A stretch of DNA of 64,000 bases from Clitopilus passeckerianus (Eukaryota > Basidiomycota > Agaricomycetes > Agaricales > Entolomataceae), in assembly GCA_944990035.1 (NCBI GenBank), contig CALYLX010000113.1:124001-188000 (forward strand), given 5' to 3'. How positions within the stretch are numbered: the stretch's first letter is position 1; every line of letters begins with the position of its first letter. Below, piece by piece: positions 1 to 11,752 of the stretch. Both the position numbers and the translations under genes were made by a program. Under the pieces are notes generated by a model. The model was given only the letters and a program-made list of their open reading frames with translations, was not told the origin of the DNA and searched no databases.

Positions 1-1622
1 GGACGGATGGGCTGATTGATATGGTGGGGGAGCTGTTACTGCAGGTTATTAATGAGAGGTCAGTACTTACACTTCGCGCACTTGTTGTGCTTAGACCAGC
101 GACTGACGTGCCCATTCAATAGCTTGCCGAGGATCAGGGAGGAAGTTGCCAAAAACCTTGAGGTGTGCAAACGGGATCTCCAGGCTCTCCCTCCTGTCCT
201 AGACACGGGCCCTTCGGAGTATATGCTCAAAGTGCTCACGTCTCTTACCAATGACTTCTTGGAATTTGTTCGAGGTGACCCGGATAATAGCCGACTCATT
301 CATGGGAACAGGGAGGCGTTCGAGGCGTTCAAAAACAGGATCAAGGGAACTAGCCCGCAATTCGTGGCTAAGCCGTATAGGCTGGGCTCGGAATGGCGGC
401 CTGCAAATCCGAGTTTGGAAAAGTTGAGTTGGAGTGGGGAAGGATTTACGCTGGGGGATATGAAGAAGCACATTGAAAGGTGAATCAAAGTTTATGCTCT
501 GATCTAGTGGTTTCTGGGTTTACTGATCTTGGTTTCACAAGGTCCGTTACGAGGGAGTTGCGAGGGAACGTGCCCTATCCGGCAAAAGTCAGCCTTATCG
601 TGGCTTATCAGAAGCATTGGCCTAACCATATGCTGGAATGTTATAATCGCGTAAGGATGTCGTTGGCGGAAGTCCTGGACGAGTGTGTGAAGAAGAATTT
701 CAAGCAGCACGAGAGGGTACTAGAGCCTTTGAGGTCAGCCATTCTTCATACCTGAAGGGATCCTTTATACGGATTCGGTTGCGTGATTAGAGCGTATGTT
801 GACCAACTGATTAAGGCTCAGTACAATAATTGCTTTGAATTCCTGGAAGCTTCCCTCGAAACCGAGCGTACTCCGTTCACGCAGAACGACCATTATCTCG
901 ACTCGTCGACTGAGAAGTGGCTCGCAAAGTACAGGGATGAGAGGGCGAGTGCCAAGCTGCAAGGAAAGTCGAGTGATGTTCCAGCTGCGAATGGTATACC
1001 GCCGAACTCAGCGTCAACGGCAGGTGCAAAGTCAAGTGCCCCGGCTGGAGCTCAGCCAGGACCGTCCGGCTTTGCTACCCAATCCCAGCCCACTTCGCAA
1101 TTTTCCTCATTAGGGAAACCTCACGACCCTAATCCTTTTGCAACGTCTGGTTCTGCTGGGCCCTCTAGTAGTGCTACACCGGCTGGCGCTTTTGTTTCTG
1201 CCACCCCCACGAAACCTTCGAGGAACAATGACCCAGTTCCCGGCTTCTTTGGGCCCAAACTCACTACCACTGCTACAGGTACTCCTGGATCTACGTCTGC
1301 TCTTCATCTATTCGTGGCTCCGCAGACACCTTTCTGGGAAATCCCGGCGGCGGAGAAGAGTCTAGAAGGATTCGGGTACAAATCACCGCCGCCACCAGAA
1401 AAGGATCAGGACAAAGTGAAGGAGGCTTTGGCGATGCTTGCTTCGCTTAGATATACGGGTTTGAAGGAAGACGATTTGGGGAAACTGAACCCTGCTGAGT
1501 ATGAGACGGAGCTGAAGGTCGGGGGATATTTCGAAGTTTCTCATAAGGTTAGTGGTCTTTACATCGGGCGTGCAGAGGATACGGGTCGTTGAAATTCTTG
1601 GTTTGGATTTTCTAGAGAATTA

Positions 1623-1641
1623 TCGAGAACATTCCTTCCCT
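1623..1641 (+). repeat. Target-site duplication, left copy
   Basis: The 19 bases TCGAGAACATTCCTTCCCT recur exactly at 2628-2646. In the intact paralogue this coding stretch occurs once, so the second copy was made by target-primed insertion of the retroelement. The last T could belong to the poly(T) tract, giving 18 rather than 19 bases. Confidence 0.9.
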
Positions 1642-2627
1642 TTTTTTTTTTTTTTTTTTTTTTGAATCCACAGGAGACCCCGGAGGGGTCTCAAGATGTA
1701 TTTTAGACTAAACAAAATACACAAAAAAAATTAAGGTGCTCGTTCGCAGTCCCTAGGAGGCAGGCTACACCTAAATCATCCTCCTCATCAGTCTGCTCTG
1801 ACGCCCGCCCTCAGTGACCGGATTTCATAGGAGTTCCACCTCATTCTCCGGGGTTGCTGAGTGTATATCCCACCGACTATCCGCGTGATCGCCGTGACAT
1901 GCAAGGCTCCCACCCGTCGGCGAACCGAACACGATGGTTGCTGCGGTCAAAGACCTCCCCAATTGGTGCTGCGCAAAGCGCCTTACACGGCATGGCCTCC
2001 CAACTGGGTATAGCGTCCCACCTAGGTGGTGTACGAATAGGATGGCTCCAACGTGATGAACCTCTAAGCCGATGCAGACTGGAAAACAAATGTTAATGAG
2101 AGACCCTGCCTTCCACTATGCACGTCGGATCCTGAACCCAAAACCTAAACCTATACCCCCCTCCATGCACCACTCGAACACCCCACTACCCACTCCAGAG
2201 GTAGAATACCCGTTCCGGCTGCCAAGATCGTGAGTAGTAGCCCCCCATCCCAAAGCAGTTGATCCTTCTCGGTTGCGCCCCTTTCGGGTCTGCGCGAAGC
2301 AGAGCATATTCCTAGACATGTGTGGATGCGATGACGCTAACATAGAGAGTAGGGTCCGCCCAGGTATATGCTGAGATTGTAGGCGTAAGCAGATCCTAAT
2401 TGCCTCCAGCAGAGCGGAGGGGAGACAAACCGCGCGATTGTCGCGATCTGCCCCGATAAGTAAAAATGAGTGTGTGATTGAACGGATTTGTCGAAAGGAA
2501 AGGCGAGTTAGGCTGTGGCGGGGCCCGATGACATTAGTGAGAGGTGTTTGGTATGTTAAGGCCAACCATTTGTGTGAGAGTGACGAGTTCCCACGGTTGG
2601 ATGGTGGTGGTTAAAGATCAAGAAGCG
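1642..2627 (-). mobile_element. Poly(A) retroelement (SINE or truncated LINE), 986 bases
   Basis: A tract of 23 T on the plus strand (1641-1663) is the poly(A) tail of an element lying on the minus strand. The segment interrupts the last dynamin exon and is flanked by a 19-base direct repeat. It has no counterpart in the intact dynamin copy, so its boundaries are precise. Just before the tail (minus strand) lies a perfect 8-base-stem hairpin. I see no reverse transcriptase. The longest reading frame inside (2116-2565, minus, about 149 residues) matches nothing I know. A SINE or a 5'-truncated LINE are both possible. Confidence 0.85.
1674..1692 (-). other. 3' hairpin of the retroelement
   Basis: An 8-base perfect stem (GAGACCCC / GGGGTCTC) with a 3-base loop lies 10 bases from the poly(A) tail. 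A stem-loop just ahead of the tail is typical of non-LTR elements whose RNA 3' end is recognised by reverse transcriptase; that role is inferred. Confidence 0.6.
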
Positions 2628-2646
2628 TCGAGAACATTCCTTCCCT
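2628..2646 (+). repeat. Target-site duplication, right copy
   Basis: Exact repeat of 1623-1641. Immediately downstream the sequence continues in register with the GED exon of the intact dynamin gene. Confidence 0.9.
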
Positions 2647-2854
2647 CATTGACCTGAAGTTTGTACGCGTAATCGATAAAGAACTTCAGCCTTTCCTGAT
2701 TTCAAAGTTTGAGCTCTGGACAACAAATGGGAACAACCGGTGTGCGGTGTAGCTTGCAGGGGATCCAGACGTATCGGAGAACAGGGAACAGTTGTTGGTG
2801 AGGAAGAAGAGGCTCGAGAATGTCCAGGCGGAGCTATTCAATTTTGGGCTGTGA

Positions 2855-4728
2855 GAGCGCCGTGTATATCGGGTCTTGCTGTGTTGTAATTTCTGAAGGA
2901 ATTTTTAATGAACTTGTGCCGTAATTTCCCCAATAATGTATTAAAGACGTTTCATAGACCTCTGTTAATATGTGGTAAAATGACAATTGCCATCCCTGGT
3001 AAGCATTTTGAGCTGCAATTGGTACGCTTATGCCGCCGGGCTGCGACCCTAATCTCCCGATGCTTTGTTTCTCGCTCAACGGCGTTAGAATTGATTCTGG
3101 TAATCACTGGTGGGTGGCTGGCGCTGTTTTAGATCGACCTGGTTGTGTTTTGGGATATGTATACTGATATGACTGATCAGACGATTCAGAGGCTGCTGGG
3201 CGAGGCGAGCTATTGCCAGGGGTATCCATGGTTCGCTTGCGGATGTGGTGGATGATATGAAGTTGGGGAGGTCACTCTGGTGGACCGGAAGCAGGTGGCG
3301 GTGGTGGTGAACAACGACAGATTTTTCAAGGTTAACAGTGAAGATGAGGCCTATTTTTCTTCGCGGAAAACGGTTATCCCAATCCTGCCCCTACATTTTT
3401 CCAGCTCCATAGCTGCCAGTGAGATTGGCCTCGTTGTCGTCCATCTTACCTTTTGTAAAGGACTGAACTTGTTACTTTGCACCAATACTTGATAGAACTA
3501 GGGTTGGTCTGGCACTCGACGCGACGCGACGCGTCTTCAAGCTGTCTCGTGACCGCGTTCGGGTCCAAGTTAGGCGCTTGCAATTTGAAACCTGTGGTGG
3601 CGGCGGGCCATTCCGGCCGAGCCGGCTGGCATCTACGAGTCTTCAGTGAGAAGGCCCCTTTGGGGCTTGTAGACACCAAAATTTTGTTATGACAGACTAT
3701 AGTACACTCTACGTACCCCAAGCCTGTCAAAAGCGGTTCTTAATCCTCTCAACAATCAACTCATTCCGTGAATCCGTCAATCTAATGCTTGTTGGTGGCA
3801 ATTATCCTCATAGTAGGGCCGTGATCAGCACATGAAGTCCATTATGTTCACATAGATGGTCACAGCTACGAATGATCCAGACCTTAACCTCCGCAATTCC
3901 CCAAGAACGGCCTCATATCGCGGCACTTGGGCGAGAGACAAACATTGCGAGTGCTCTGACAATGGCAAGGGCGTGGTAGCCTACTTCATTGTGCCGAGTA
4001 TTGTCTGGTAAGAGAGTCAGAAAACATTTTACTGCCCGATGCTGTCCTCACCGAGATGCTCACGAATGTCCTGTGCATGAGCCAACGAGTTCAAGTTCCT
4101 CGACTGCATTGCTCAACTTGGGAAGGAGGCCGCGATAGGTTCGTCACCCAGTGAACGTGAATATAGGCTTTGGCACCGTTTTGGCATAGTTTTGGCTCGG
4201 TTTCCTCGAAGCAACCTGGCTCAAAGGACCGCGAGTGCAATCACGATCGAGCTATGAGATAGAGACCTCCACAGCGATGGCTTGATAGCAGGGCGCGAGG
4301 CCGGGACAGCATCACGGCCGTGATGTTGGGGCTGGAGGAGAAATCAAAAGTGATAGAATTGCGAGGAGAGCTCATGGCGATTGCAGGGAAATGCAGCTGG
4401 GTCAACCGTTGAACGACTTGTATGGAGCGGCCACTTCCGTTCCGGCATGGCATAAACTCGGATGGAGGCTGCCGCTATCACCAGCGTTAGACCCTTTAGG
4501 GATCAGTTCATTGGCTGGATTTTGGGGGTTAGACACATAGATGCAGGTTCTGGTCTAGTAATCATCCTCGGCAATTCAATATTTGGCTAGGACACGTCAC
4601 ATTTCGTATGAAGACCGGCATGCCGCCAGCTGGATATCCAGCGTGACAAGCAGATCGGCGTTCTTCTGTGGAGGTATATACCATCAGGGTTAATATCACC
4701 CTCCTGGCATTGTTTTGGAAACCTACAA
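2855..4728. other. Gene-poor stretch with one conserved block
   Basis: Apart from the block at 3203-3460 described separately, I see no gene here. Short reading frames at 3446-3730 and 4241-4453 (minus) have no recognisable motif. The latter has a faint LRR/F-box-like feel but no supporting context. Confidence 0.4.
3203..3460 (+). repeat. Diverged copy of the block at 20600-20830 (minus)
   Basis: The stretch from GGTGGATGATATGAAG through the FFKVNSEDEAYFSSRK-like reading frame and GLVVVH matches the minus strand at 20830-20600 (DKFFDDDREGELHFSSRK, then GLVVVQGDF). Similarity is visible in bases and in one shared frame, but both copies need a frameshift to link the VVDDMK part to the rest. 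Here the block lies 3' of the dynamin copy; on the right it lies 5' of the intact dynamin, so the duplicated segment was rearranged. It may be a broken gene or conserved flanking sequence. Confidence 0.55.
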
Positions 4729-5228
4729 TTACAGGCAAGGTAGTAAACATATATCTATGAGCAGGCGAGCCCACTGCACGACAGGGTAATAAACCGCGTA
4801 TCCCCGAAAAGCATACTTAACAGGATGCAGTTTATGCGACAACGAACGCCAACTGAAGTCAAGCACGTTGGTACGGGTTGACATGACTCCAATAGCCCGC
4901 GGATCCATCCACAGAGGTATAGTAAAACGAGCACTGGCCCATAATGAACCGTGGACACCCCATTCTGGATATCTGCCACGCAGATTGGGGCGGAGGTACT
5001 GCCTGAGCCTCTCAATAAACACCGGGTATCGAGAGGGTCGTGCTTGATCATCAGATGATGGAACAAACCAGTTTAAGTAGCGATCTGGGTCAGGGAAGAA
5101 GTCCCAAGACGCCAGATCGCAGGACTTCCAATGGAAATGGCCGTCTTCTGAAGGGGACGGGAAAGAACGACGTGAGGGCGAGTGTAGCGAGTACCAAATT
5201 ACAATGCGTTGTACTCTGTCAGGAGGTA
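4729..5228 (-). pseudogene. Unidentified reading frame, possible gene remnant
   Basis: The minus strand is open for about 165 codons from roughly 5228 to 4729. The translation is rich in Trp, Tyr, Phe and Pro, which is unusual for random sequence (for example DFFPDPDRYLNWFVP and LHPVKYAFRGYAVYYP). Just upstream a second open stretch (SERIQALRDSPLVG, about 5310-5230) could be an exon joined by a 45-base intron with acceptor CTGACAG. No ATG, domain or paralogue in the window supports a full model. I do not recognise the family; it may be a decayed gene. Confidence 0.3.
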
Positions 5229-5349
5229 AGGCACAGGTTTAATCGAAGAGACAATACCCACCAAAGGGGAGTCTCGTAGGGCTTGAATACGCTCCGAAAC
5301 TTGGAAGTCATCCGTAGTTGACGAAAGGAAAGGATTGAGGTGATGCAAT

Positions 5350-6067
5350 GATTGATGATCACAGGAAAATTACTGTGTATAGATAAAAAATTAGCTAAGG
5401 ATCAAGAAATCGACTTAACCTAGTGATGTATTCACACGAGACTTAAGCACCCATAAAAGGCAAATTATGAGTTTATGGACCAATCGAAATTAGAGAAATA
5501 CCAATTACAAACAAGCAAAAATATTGTAAAGTTTTGGAACTTTGGACGCTGGAAAGAACTCAATGGAGTATCCACTCCATCCTCGTAACGAGAGATCAAA
5601 AGCGCGATCAAAAATCCAAATTGATACCATATACAGTATGGCAGGCGGAGAAGTGATAGCATCAAGAGTTTGGCAACGAAGTGTGAAAAATACAAAAAAG
5701 AACTCATCAGAACCAATCAAAGAATGAGAAAATAGACTTAACAATTACATAACCATGAAAAATACGGGTTAAAGTGAAGACCATGGGTAAAGAACGAATC
5801 CTCGTTGACACTTCAGACATGGAAGCGACGGTCTCATCCACTGTCTGGAGTTTGGCCTCAGCATCCAGCATCCAGCATATGGTGCAAAAATGAAGATTTC
5901 CGGGGCTTATTATGAACAAGCGGGATTTGCACACCACCTCACCTGTTGGCGCAGAGTTAAGAATCACCCATGGCTGTGTGCGAATAACCCGAGCTCTAGG
6001 CGTCTCCTCTTTCCTCGCCTGAAGTCAACATGCCAGTTTATACCAAACCCATCTCCTTCGACTATCT
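5350..6067. other. AT-rich intergenic stretch
   Basis: This segment is AT-rich with several overlapping short frames on both strands, none with a credible start or motif. It probably contains the promoter of the gene starting at 6068. No clear TATA box decides the start. Confidence 0.4.
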
Positions 6068-7910
6068 ATGCCAGCAGCTCATGATATTTACGCAGAACAA
6101 CTCCGAGAACTTCGACGTGGCCAACCGCTTTACTACCCAGAACCATCATCCGAAGATGGACCTATCGAAATCGGCGACGTAGGCTATACGAGGCAAGGCG
6201 CTTTCTGCCGACTTTTCAATGTTGCCAAACGTCCAAATGACCCGTCACAATCTCTGGGCGTCCCGGAAGGCTTCCAGCCACTGGATATAGGGCGAATACT
6301 GAGCTATGATGCGGCATTGGAGCCAGGCCCTCTCCATAGCAAAACGGTCTATCGGGTCAAAGTCGACATGGGTACTGGAGCGTGTGTGCATTCCCGTTTA
6401 TTTGTATGCAGTCAAGCTAACGAAAAGGTCCCAGTTCAGTGGTACTTCCAGTGGATGCGTCATTCCAATTCTCCTGCTCCTCAGCGCGAGGTGCTATCCT
6501 GATGCTTGAAGGCCAAATGAGCCGTCAACAGGTCTTCCACGACAATCGACTCAAGAACTACCTCCTTCAGCATTGCCTCTCCTGGTACGAATTTGCCAGA
6601 AACCTCGGTGTTCAGGTCGACTTCGGAGACATCATAGTCGTGACGGAATGCTCCAAGACCGCAGCATGGGCATCCGCTGTATACTCCCAGAGTTCCAGAG
6701 AATTCGGGATGACATTCTCTGCTGGAGGGATGTTTGTTCCTTCCCCTGCCGGAGACATTGCCTTTTCGGTAGGTTTGGAACGTATTGGCCCAGTAGAGCA
6801 CCGTCGAAGTCAGCAGAAAGCCATAAATCACGAAGAAATAACGAATGCACCCAAGGACCAGACGGTCTTTATCAGAGGCTATCGTCTTGGTTCTCGCAGC
6901 CTCTACATCCGTTCCATCGCCCGGAAGATTATAAAGACCACCAGCTTGGGGAAACATGCATCTGAGCCAGCGTCACCCTCTCATCGTCCACCTCCTTCAG
7001 CATGGTCGCCTGCGAATGGCGATGCATCTGGTTCTACTTACCCATCTAACACCCAACGAGGGCGCAGCTTCAGGCTTTCTGAAGCCGACGTTCCTCAGAG
7101 TGCAAATGCCTCAGCGATGACACCCGAATATCCTGTTTGTGAAATATTGGCTCAGGCTTATGCGACTACTTACCGTTATCTAGGATTTTCATCCGGCTGT
7201 TGCCCTTCTTGCTCATACGATGGAGGTACGTCCTTGCAGATTCGTCATACTCCGTCAGCTACTAATTTAGTATACACCAGACAACGAACGTCCAGATAGC
7301 TGTTGTGCATGACGACGAGTGGTGCTCAGCTTATAGCGAAACTACCACGTCGATCATTGATGAATATGCTCGTGCCTTCTTTGACGAACGCTGGAGAAAG
7401 CCAAATATAGTGAGTTCCTGCCCCGGAGATATCTCCAGAAGAATACTGATTCGTGGTAGTACGCCAACCAGCAATTCGGTGATTCCTTGCTCTCACTTAT
7501 CACCATCGCAAAGTCGGACAACGGCAGCGGATTTCGTGTCGTAACTGGTCAGCAGGGTGCCCACGGAGACAGTGCGTAGTCTCAAAGCATCGTCAGTGAA
7601 CTCTAAGATTAACAATTGCTCAGATTTCAGCGCTACTCTTCAGTTCTCGGAAGTCAATCTACTCCGTGATGTACCACCTCTGCTCCAGCGGCCAAGCCTG
7701 AGAGGACGGTCAAAATCTGAGCCTATCCCCAAACACGACCAGGATCAGTCAGGCCAGTCCCAACCACCCATGAAGAGGTCGGCGAGTAGCAGCAACACGA
7801 CAAGAATCAACTCTGGCGCCATTGAGCAAGCAAGGAAGCATCAGGAGATGAGGAACGCAGCTCAACGGCATAAGCATACCAATCGCAGTTCAAAATGTAT
7901 TATAATGTAG
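6068..7910 (+). CDS. Conserved basidiomycete protein of unknown function (HDDEW motif)
   Basis: Six exons fit in phase: 6068..6381, 6435..7134, 7184..7225, 7281..7409, 7472..7571 and 7624..7910, giving 523 residues. The N-terminal part contains GDVGYTRQGAFCRLFNV and VPEGFQPLD. The middle has VDASFQFSCSSARGAIL, a Trp/Glu-rich central region and a KDQTVFIRGYRL segment. A separate small exon encodes FHPAVALLAHTME and is followed by VQIAVVHDDEWC. I recognise this arrangement as a large family common in mushroom genomes whose function is unknown to me. The last 75 residues are polar and basic. No signal peptide or membrane span is seen. It runs convergently towards gene A (8167-9439, minus). Confidence 0.8.
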
Positions 7911-8166
7911 GGATACCGTCATTGTCATCATGATTGTACCACATATCGGGGAAATATTAAACATCCCCTTATGCGTTTGCACAAATTCGGGCACCAGTCC
8001 GATGGAAATCCCTTCAGAAATTACAACACAACATTCCAAACAAATGCGAGGCTCAAAGTGTGGCAAGGCGAGGTGAAATCAATGTTTACTCTTGGTAACT
8101 ACGTAACTACAAAATCATACATTTACAGAAAAAAAGGGCTATTCTTCCTCGGACTAGGGCGACAAA

Positions 8167-9439
8167 TCACTTCGACGGGAAGTGTTCACCCAAAACACCA
8201 AGGACAGTCACATAGGGTTTGTCACTAACAGTGACCGAGGCTGCAGTGCTTTTCAGCGTTGCATTCTGGCCGCTATCTTCCCTGATCTCCACCTCCAATT
8301 TGGGAGCGTACGCGACCAAAACCGAGATGGGTCGAGCGTATTTAGGATCAAGGACATTTGGTGCGCCTGACTCTCGCTTGGGGTACAGAGTCTTTACATC
8401 AGGGACGTCCCTAATAAATTCGTCAACGCAGGCTTCTGGGTTACGGCGAAGTTTCGTACCATTGGCCAACATGGATATCAAATTTTTGCACTCCCTCAAT
8501 CGTCAACTTGAGGTATATCCCACCGCCAGCTTTAGCCGAGCCGGGCGGCTTTGCATCGTCAATCTTGACCTCCAAAAATACCTCTTCTTGGCCGCCGCCC
8601 TGAATCCAACTATTCAGCTGACTCTTGAGGCCAGGGGAGGAGTAATACGGCTTGTAAGTTGAGTCCCCCCCATTCTGTACAGACATGTTGAATCTGATTA
8701 TTAAAGCGAGTAATTGTTTCCGCTGGCCCATGACGGATAAGTGGACCAACGTACGACTGATGCAGAGCCTTAGTGTCTAGAGCCTTCCCGAGGTTGTCTT
8801 GATATTCACGGAGAGTATTGATTCGACCCCAATACCTATTATAGGCTTGATCGCGTCGTGTTTGAGCAGCATCCAAATCTCGTTTGGCGGAATTGTATGG
8901 CGGGTAGTTTTGGATGACCCATTGCTCGAACGGGGGCTTAGTACCGGGTATCTTGTCATATTGCGCCCTCGCCTCCTCCTCAACCGTCTCGAAAGCCGTC
9001 TTAGAAGCAGCCAAATTCGCCTCAGCCTGCTTGAGTTCCTCCTTAGCTGTGGGATCTTGGAGAGAGCTCTAAACAACATCGTTATTATCTGCCATTGGCA
9101 ATACAATAGCTCGACGTACTTGGTCAACGGTATTCAAATAACTGCCATCGAAACCACGATCAGAGTTGAGTAGGATTCTCTCGGATTAAATGATAAAACG
9201 TACGTGTTCAATTCTTCATCGAATTTTCCTTTGGAGCCGTCGGCAGAAAGAGTGGTGTTTGCAAGGTTGTAAACGAGATAATTGGCCCCTTCATCCGTGA
9301 GAGGGTCGGTGGCGAGGGTGAATGGCACGGTGAAAGGAAGAGCAAACACCTCGTTGTCCTTTGGGAGCGGAACTAAGGGAAGGAGATGCTCCTTGACAGC
9401 GGAACTATAGGCGCTCCAGAACGGAGAAGTGTTCGCCAT
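8167..9439 (-). CDS. Unknown family, paralogue A (349 residues, shortened)
   Basis: Five exons: 9439..9204, 9141..9120 (22 bases), 9068..8755, 8693..8460 and 8410..8167. All phases match paralogues B and C, including the 22-base second exon encoding the YLNTVDQ segment. Shared landmarks are an N-terminal helical region, a FEQWVIQNYPPYNSA block (FWQWAAMNYPPLAAA in B), a KFDIHVGQW block split by an intron after the first two bases of the Trp codon, and a C-terminal PISVLVAY strand region. A is much more diverged than B and C are from each other. It lacks about 60 residues of the middle domain and about 40 near the C-terminus. A TATA box lies about 50 bases upstream. Function unknown; no signal peptide is evident. 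Confidence 0.8.
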
Positions 9440-9485
9440 TACGAAGGGGAGTATTTGTTGAAGGCACACTTTGGAGAGAACTTGA

Positions 9486-9492
9486 TTTATAG
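9486..9492 (-). promoter_or_regulatory. TATA box of paralogue A
   Basis: TATAAAT on the minus strand, about 50 bases before the ATG at 9439. The other two paralogues have a similarly placed element. Confidence 0.6.
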
Positions 9493-11678
9493 ACTATCAG
9501 CAGGACTTCAAATACCCATTATGCGTAAAGGGTGGAGCTTTCAAGCATTCTCATTGGATGACGGCCAACACCAGCTAATCAGAGCCAAAAAGCAAACGAC
9601 GAGTGCATTCTGCTGACAGCCTCTATGATTGAACTAGTTCATAGTAAGCGGAGCTTGGAGATATCCGCAATGAGGTTAGTTTGAGGGTGGATGTTGGGAG
9701 AAGCAGTCGTTTCTCCGATGAAATCAGTTTACTGATTCGAAGACCACGAACGTAATAACGATTCACGAACAACAGCTCCAGACAGGATGCATGCCCGACC
9801 TCGTGCACATGTGCCATGCCGCTTTTTGTCTATCCCGTGTGTCAACGCCAGGCGGCATGTTTCAGGCTGTTGTTCGAAGGCGTTCTTTAGCCTGATTCAT
9901 AGTGAGATTTTGGAAAGTGTCACAGGGCCTACCGGTTCAAGCGGCCGGACCTTTTAACGATACTTAGTCGGTGGAAGCCCTTATTTACCCCACCAGGTCT
10001 GTCATTCTCCGATCTTGGTGACTCACTCGCCATCCTCACTTATTCTCATTGTCGTCATCCGAGACCGCTGTCAAATTTGAAGCCTTGGTTTTTCGGCAGG
10101 GAGGGAGCAAGAAGGGTCGCATCAGATGATTGATCGATCGCTACTTCAATGAATTTGATCGACAATTGTACGTTTGCTTCCGTCGATTGACGTCCCCTAC
10201 CTCCTGATTATATCGTTATCTGAATTCGATTGGAAGCCGGAGTCCTTCCCTCTGCTGAAGCTCTGCATCCCTAATTCTGCACAAAGTCACCTTCCATATG
10301 GTCGCTTGGTCACAAGGTCTCCGAGTCAGTGTGAACGGTCTGCGATCATCTGTCAATCTCGACTGGGAACTGGCCAAGTGAAGCTTCTGTCGCATCAGAT
10401 CTTAGGGAAAAGCTAAAATATACATTCAGCTTTGGCCGGGTCTATCTAGTTTTATTTAATGACACTGAATCATTTAACCTCCCATTGTATACCAAACAGA
10501 ATTTCTGGGGAGTTAGGTTACTCCAAAGCTCAGAACCCGTTCTCATTTCGGAATCAGCTCACATTACTTGGGTACGTACAAGTCAGTTCGTAAGATCAAC
10601 ACTCGGAATCGCCGCACAGTGTTTATTGCAGAAATCAGTATTGTTCCTGTAGTTTACTGTAACGATTTTAGGGAACGAACCAGCAAGAACGAAACCTACT
10701 TTAGCACATGCAACTGTCCGATGGGAGGATGCATGTAGAATATGTACGTTGTGTGGAATCCTTGGAGCTATGTGCATCCATAAGTGGTAGTTTATGAGAT
10801 ACTTAAGGTTGTAAAGGTAATTGAAAGAAGGTACCTCGAGGTGGGTACTTGTGTTTGGGGGAGGCACGTAGTTACTTTCATCTCTTGAAGCAGTCTCATT
10901 GGCTTGGGAGTCGACGGATCCACATCTTCATAATACTGATCGATAGGTCAATACCAGGTTGTTAGAGAACACGTGTTAGCTTCGTAGAACGTTCGACAGC
11001 CTGCATTCAAGGGCGACACGCGGAATGGAAGTAGAAATATCACAAGCACGACTTATGTAAAGACGGGACAGATGCCACCTGCTAATCTCGTCAAGGTACA
11101 GGGCTAGCCGAGTTATTGTTATGAAGGCTGTAAAGACGTCGTTACATGATAGTCCTGGCTCGGAGATGATGCTTCGCGTAGCGTCAGTGAGGATGGGAAG
11201 TTGGCGGGTGGTGCAATAGGGACCTGTGTAAGTTGTTGAAATCTGAAAACCACTAGTTTCTACGATCGGAGAGGACAAAGATGCACATATCACTGTTCCC
11301 ACCCATCTGGCGAGGGACAATCGGGAAGTTTTCGAACTTGTCACTCAAGCAAGCACCCCAAAACCTTGACAGCTGCTGATAGACCCACTTCTGGCCCCAA
11401 CCAATTCGGCATTTTTGTTTACTAGAGGGGTCCAAACAGTGAAGCGATTTGTTCAACTGCGTTCCATTTATGACCACCCCAAAATAAAATGAATGTGGCG
11501 AAGTGGCATCTTCGATGAAGACTGTCACCTGGTAAGCTTCTTGAAGGGGGGTATGCACCAAGATCTCTATTCCGGCGATCTGTTTGGTGCGACAAGACAC
11601 AAGACCCCGCTCCACTATGCGGTAGTTAGGCTTCTCACGTTGAAGACCCGGAATGTTTGTGGGATAAGTACTGAGAGG
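9493..11678. other. Intergenic region between divergent paralogues A and B
   Basis: About 2.2 kb without a supported gene. Two minus-strand frames (10976-11344 and 11253-11615, about 120 residues each) overlap in different phases, have no motif and could be decayed sequence. The right end carries the promoter of paralogue B. Confidence 0.4.
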
Positions 11679-11686
11679 TATAAAAG
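11679..11686 (+). promoter_or_regulatory. TATA box of paralogue B
   Basis: TATAAAAG, 74 bases before the ATG at 11753. Confidence 0.7.
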
Positions 11687-11752
11687 CGCCCTTGCCGCCA
11701 GCACTTCAATTCAAGCACTCCCCTACTTTGAAGTTCATCATCCTCACTCAAT

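Larger units (their letters stand above)
1..2854 (+). pseudogene. Dynamin-superfamily GTPase copy 1 (C-terminal part), disrupted
   Basis: This is the stalk, linker and GED part of a dynamin-like GTPase; the GTPase domain lies outside the left edge. Exons are 1..58, 123..479, 542..733, 791..1547 and 1616..2854. Exon sizes 357 and 192 match the intact minus-strand copy at 17292-20211 exactly, and phases agree. The 757-base exon is 159 bases longer than its counterpart, through an expanded Pro/Ser/Thr-rich linker, but stays in frame. The last exon (start of the GED block, RIIENIPSL) is split by a retroelement at 1642-2627. After the insertion homology resumes at 2647. A further TAG at 2750-2752 replaces the Tyr codon of the intact copy (VYLA becomes V-stop-LA). 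Everything upstream of the insertion is open, so inactivation looks recent. A truncated product ending in a Phe run from the T tract could still be made. Confidence 0.88.

Noticed and set aside
2116..2565. 149-codon minus frame as a gene
   Set aside because: It lies wholly within the retroelement, has no known motif and shows no splice or promoter support.
11253..11615. 120-codon minus frame
   Set aside because: No ATG-based model, no motif, and an overlapping frame of equal length suggests chance.
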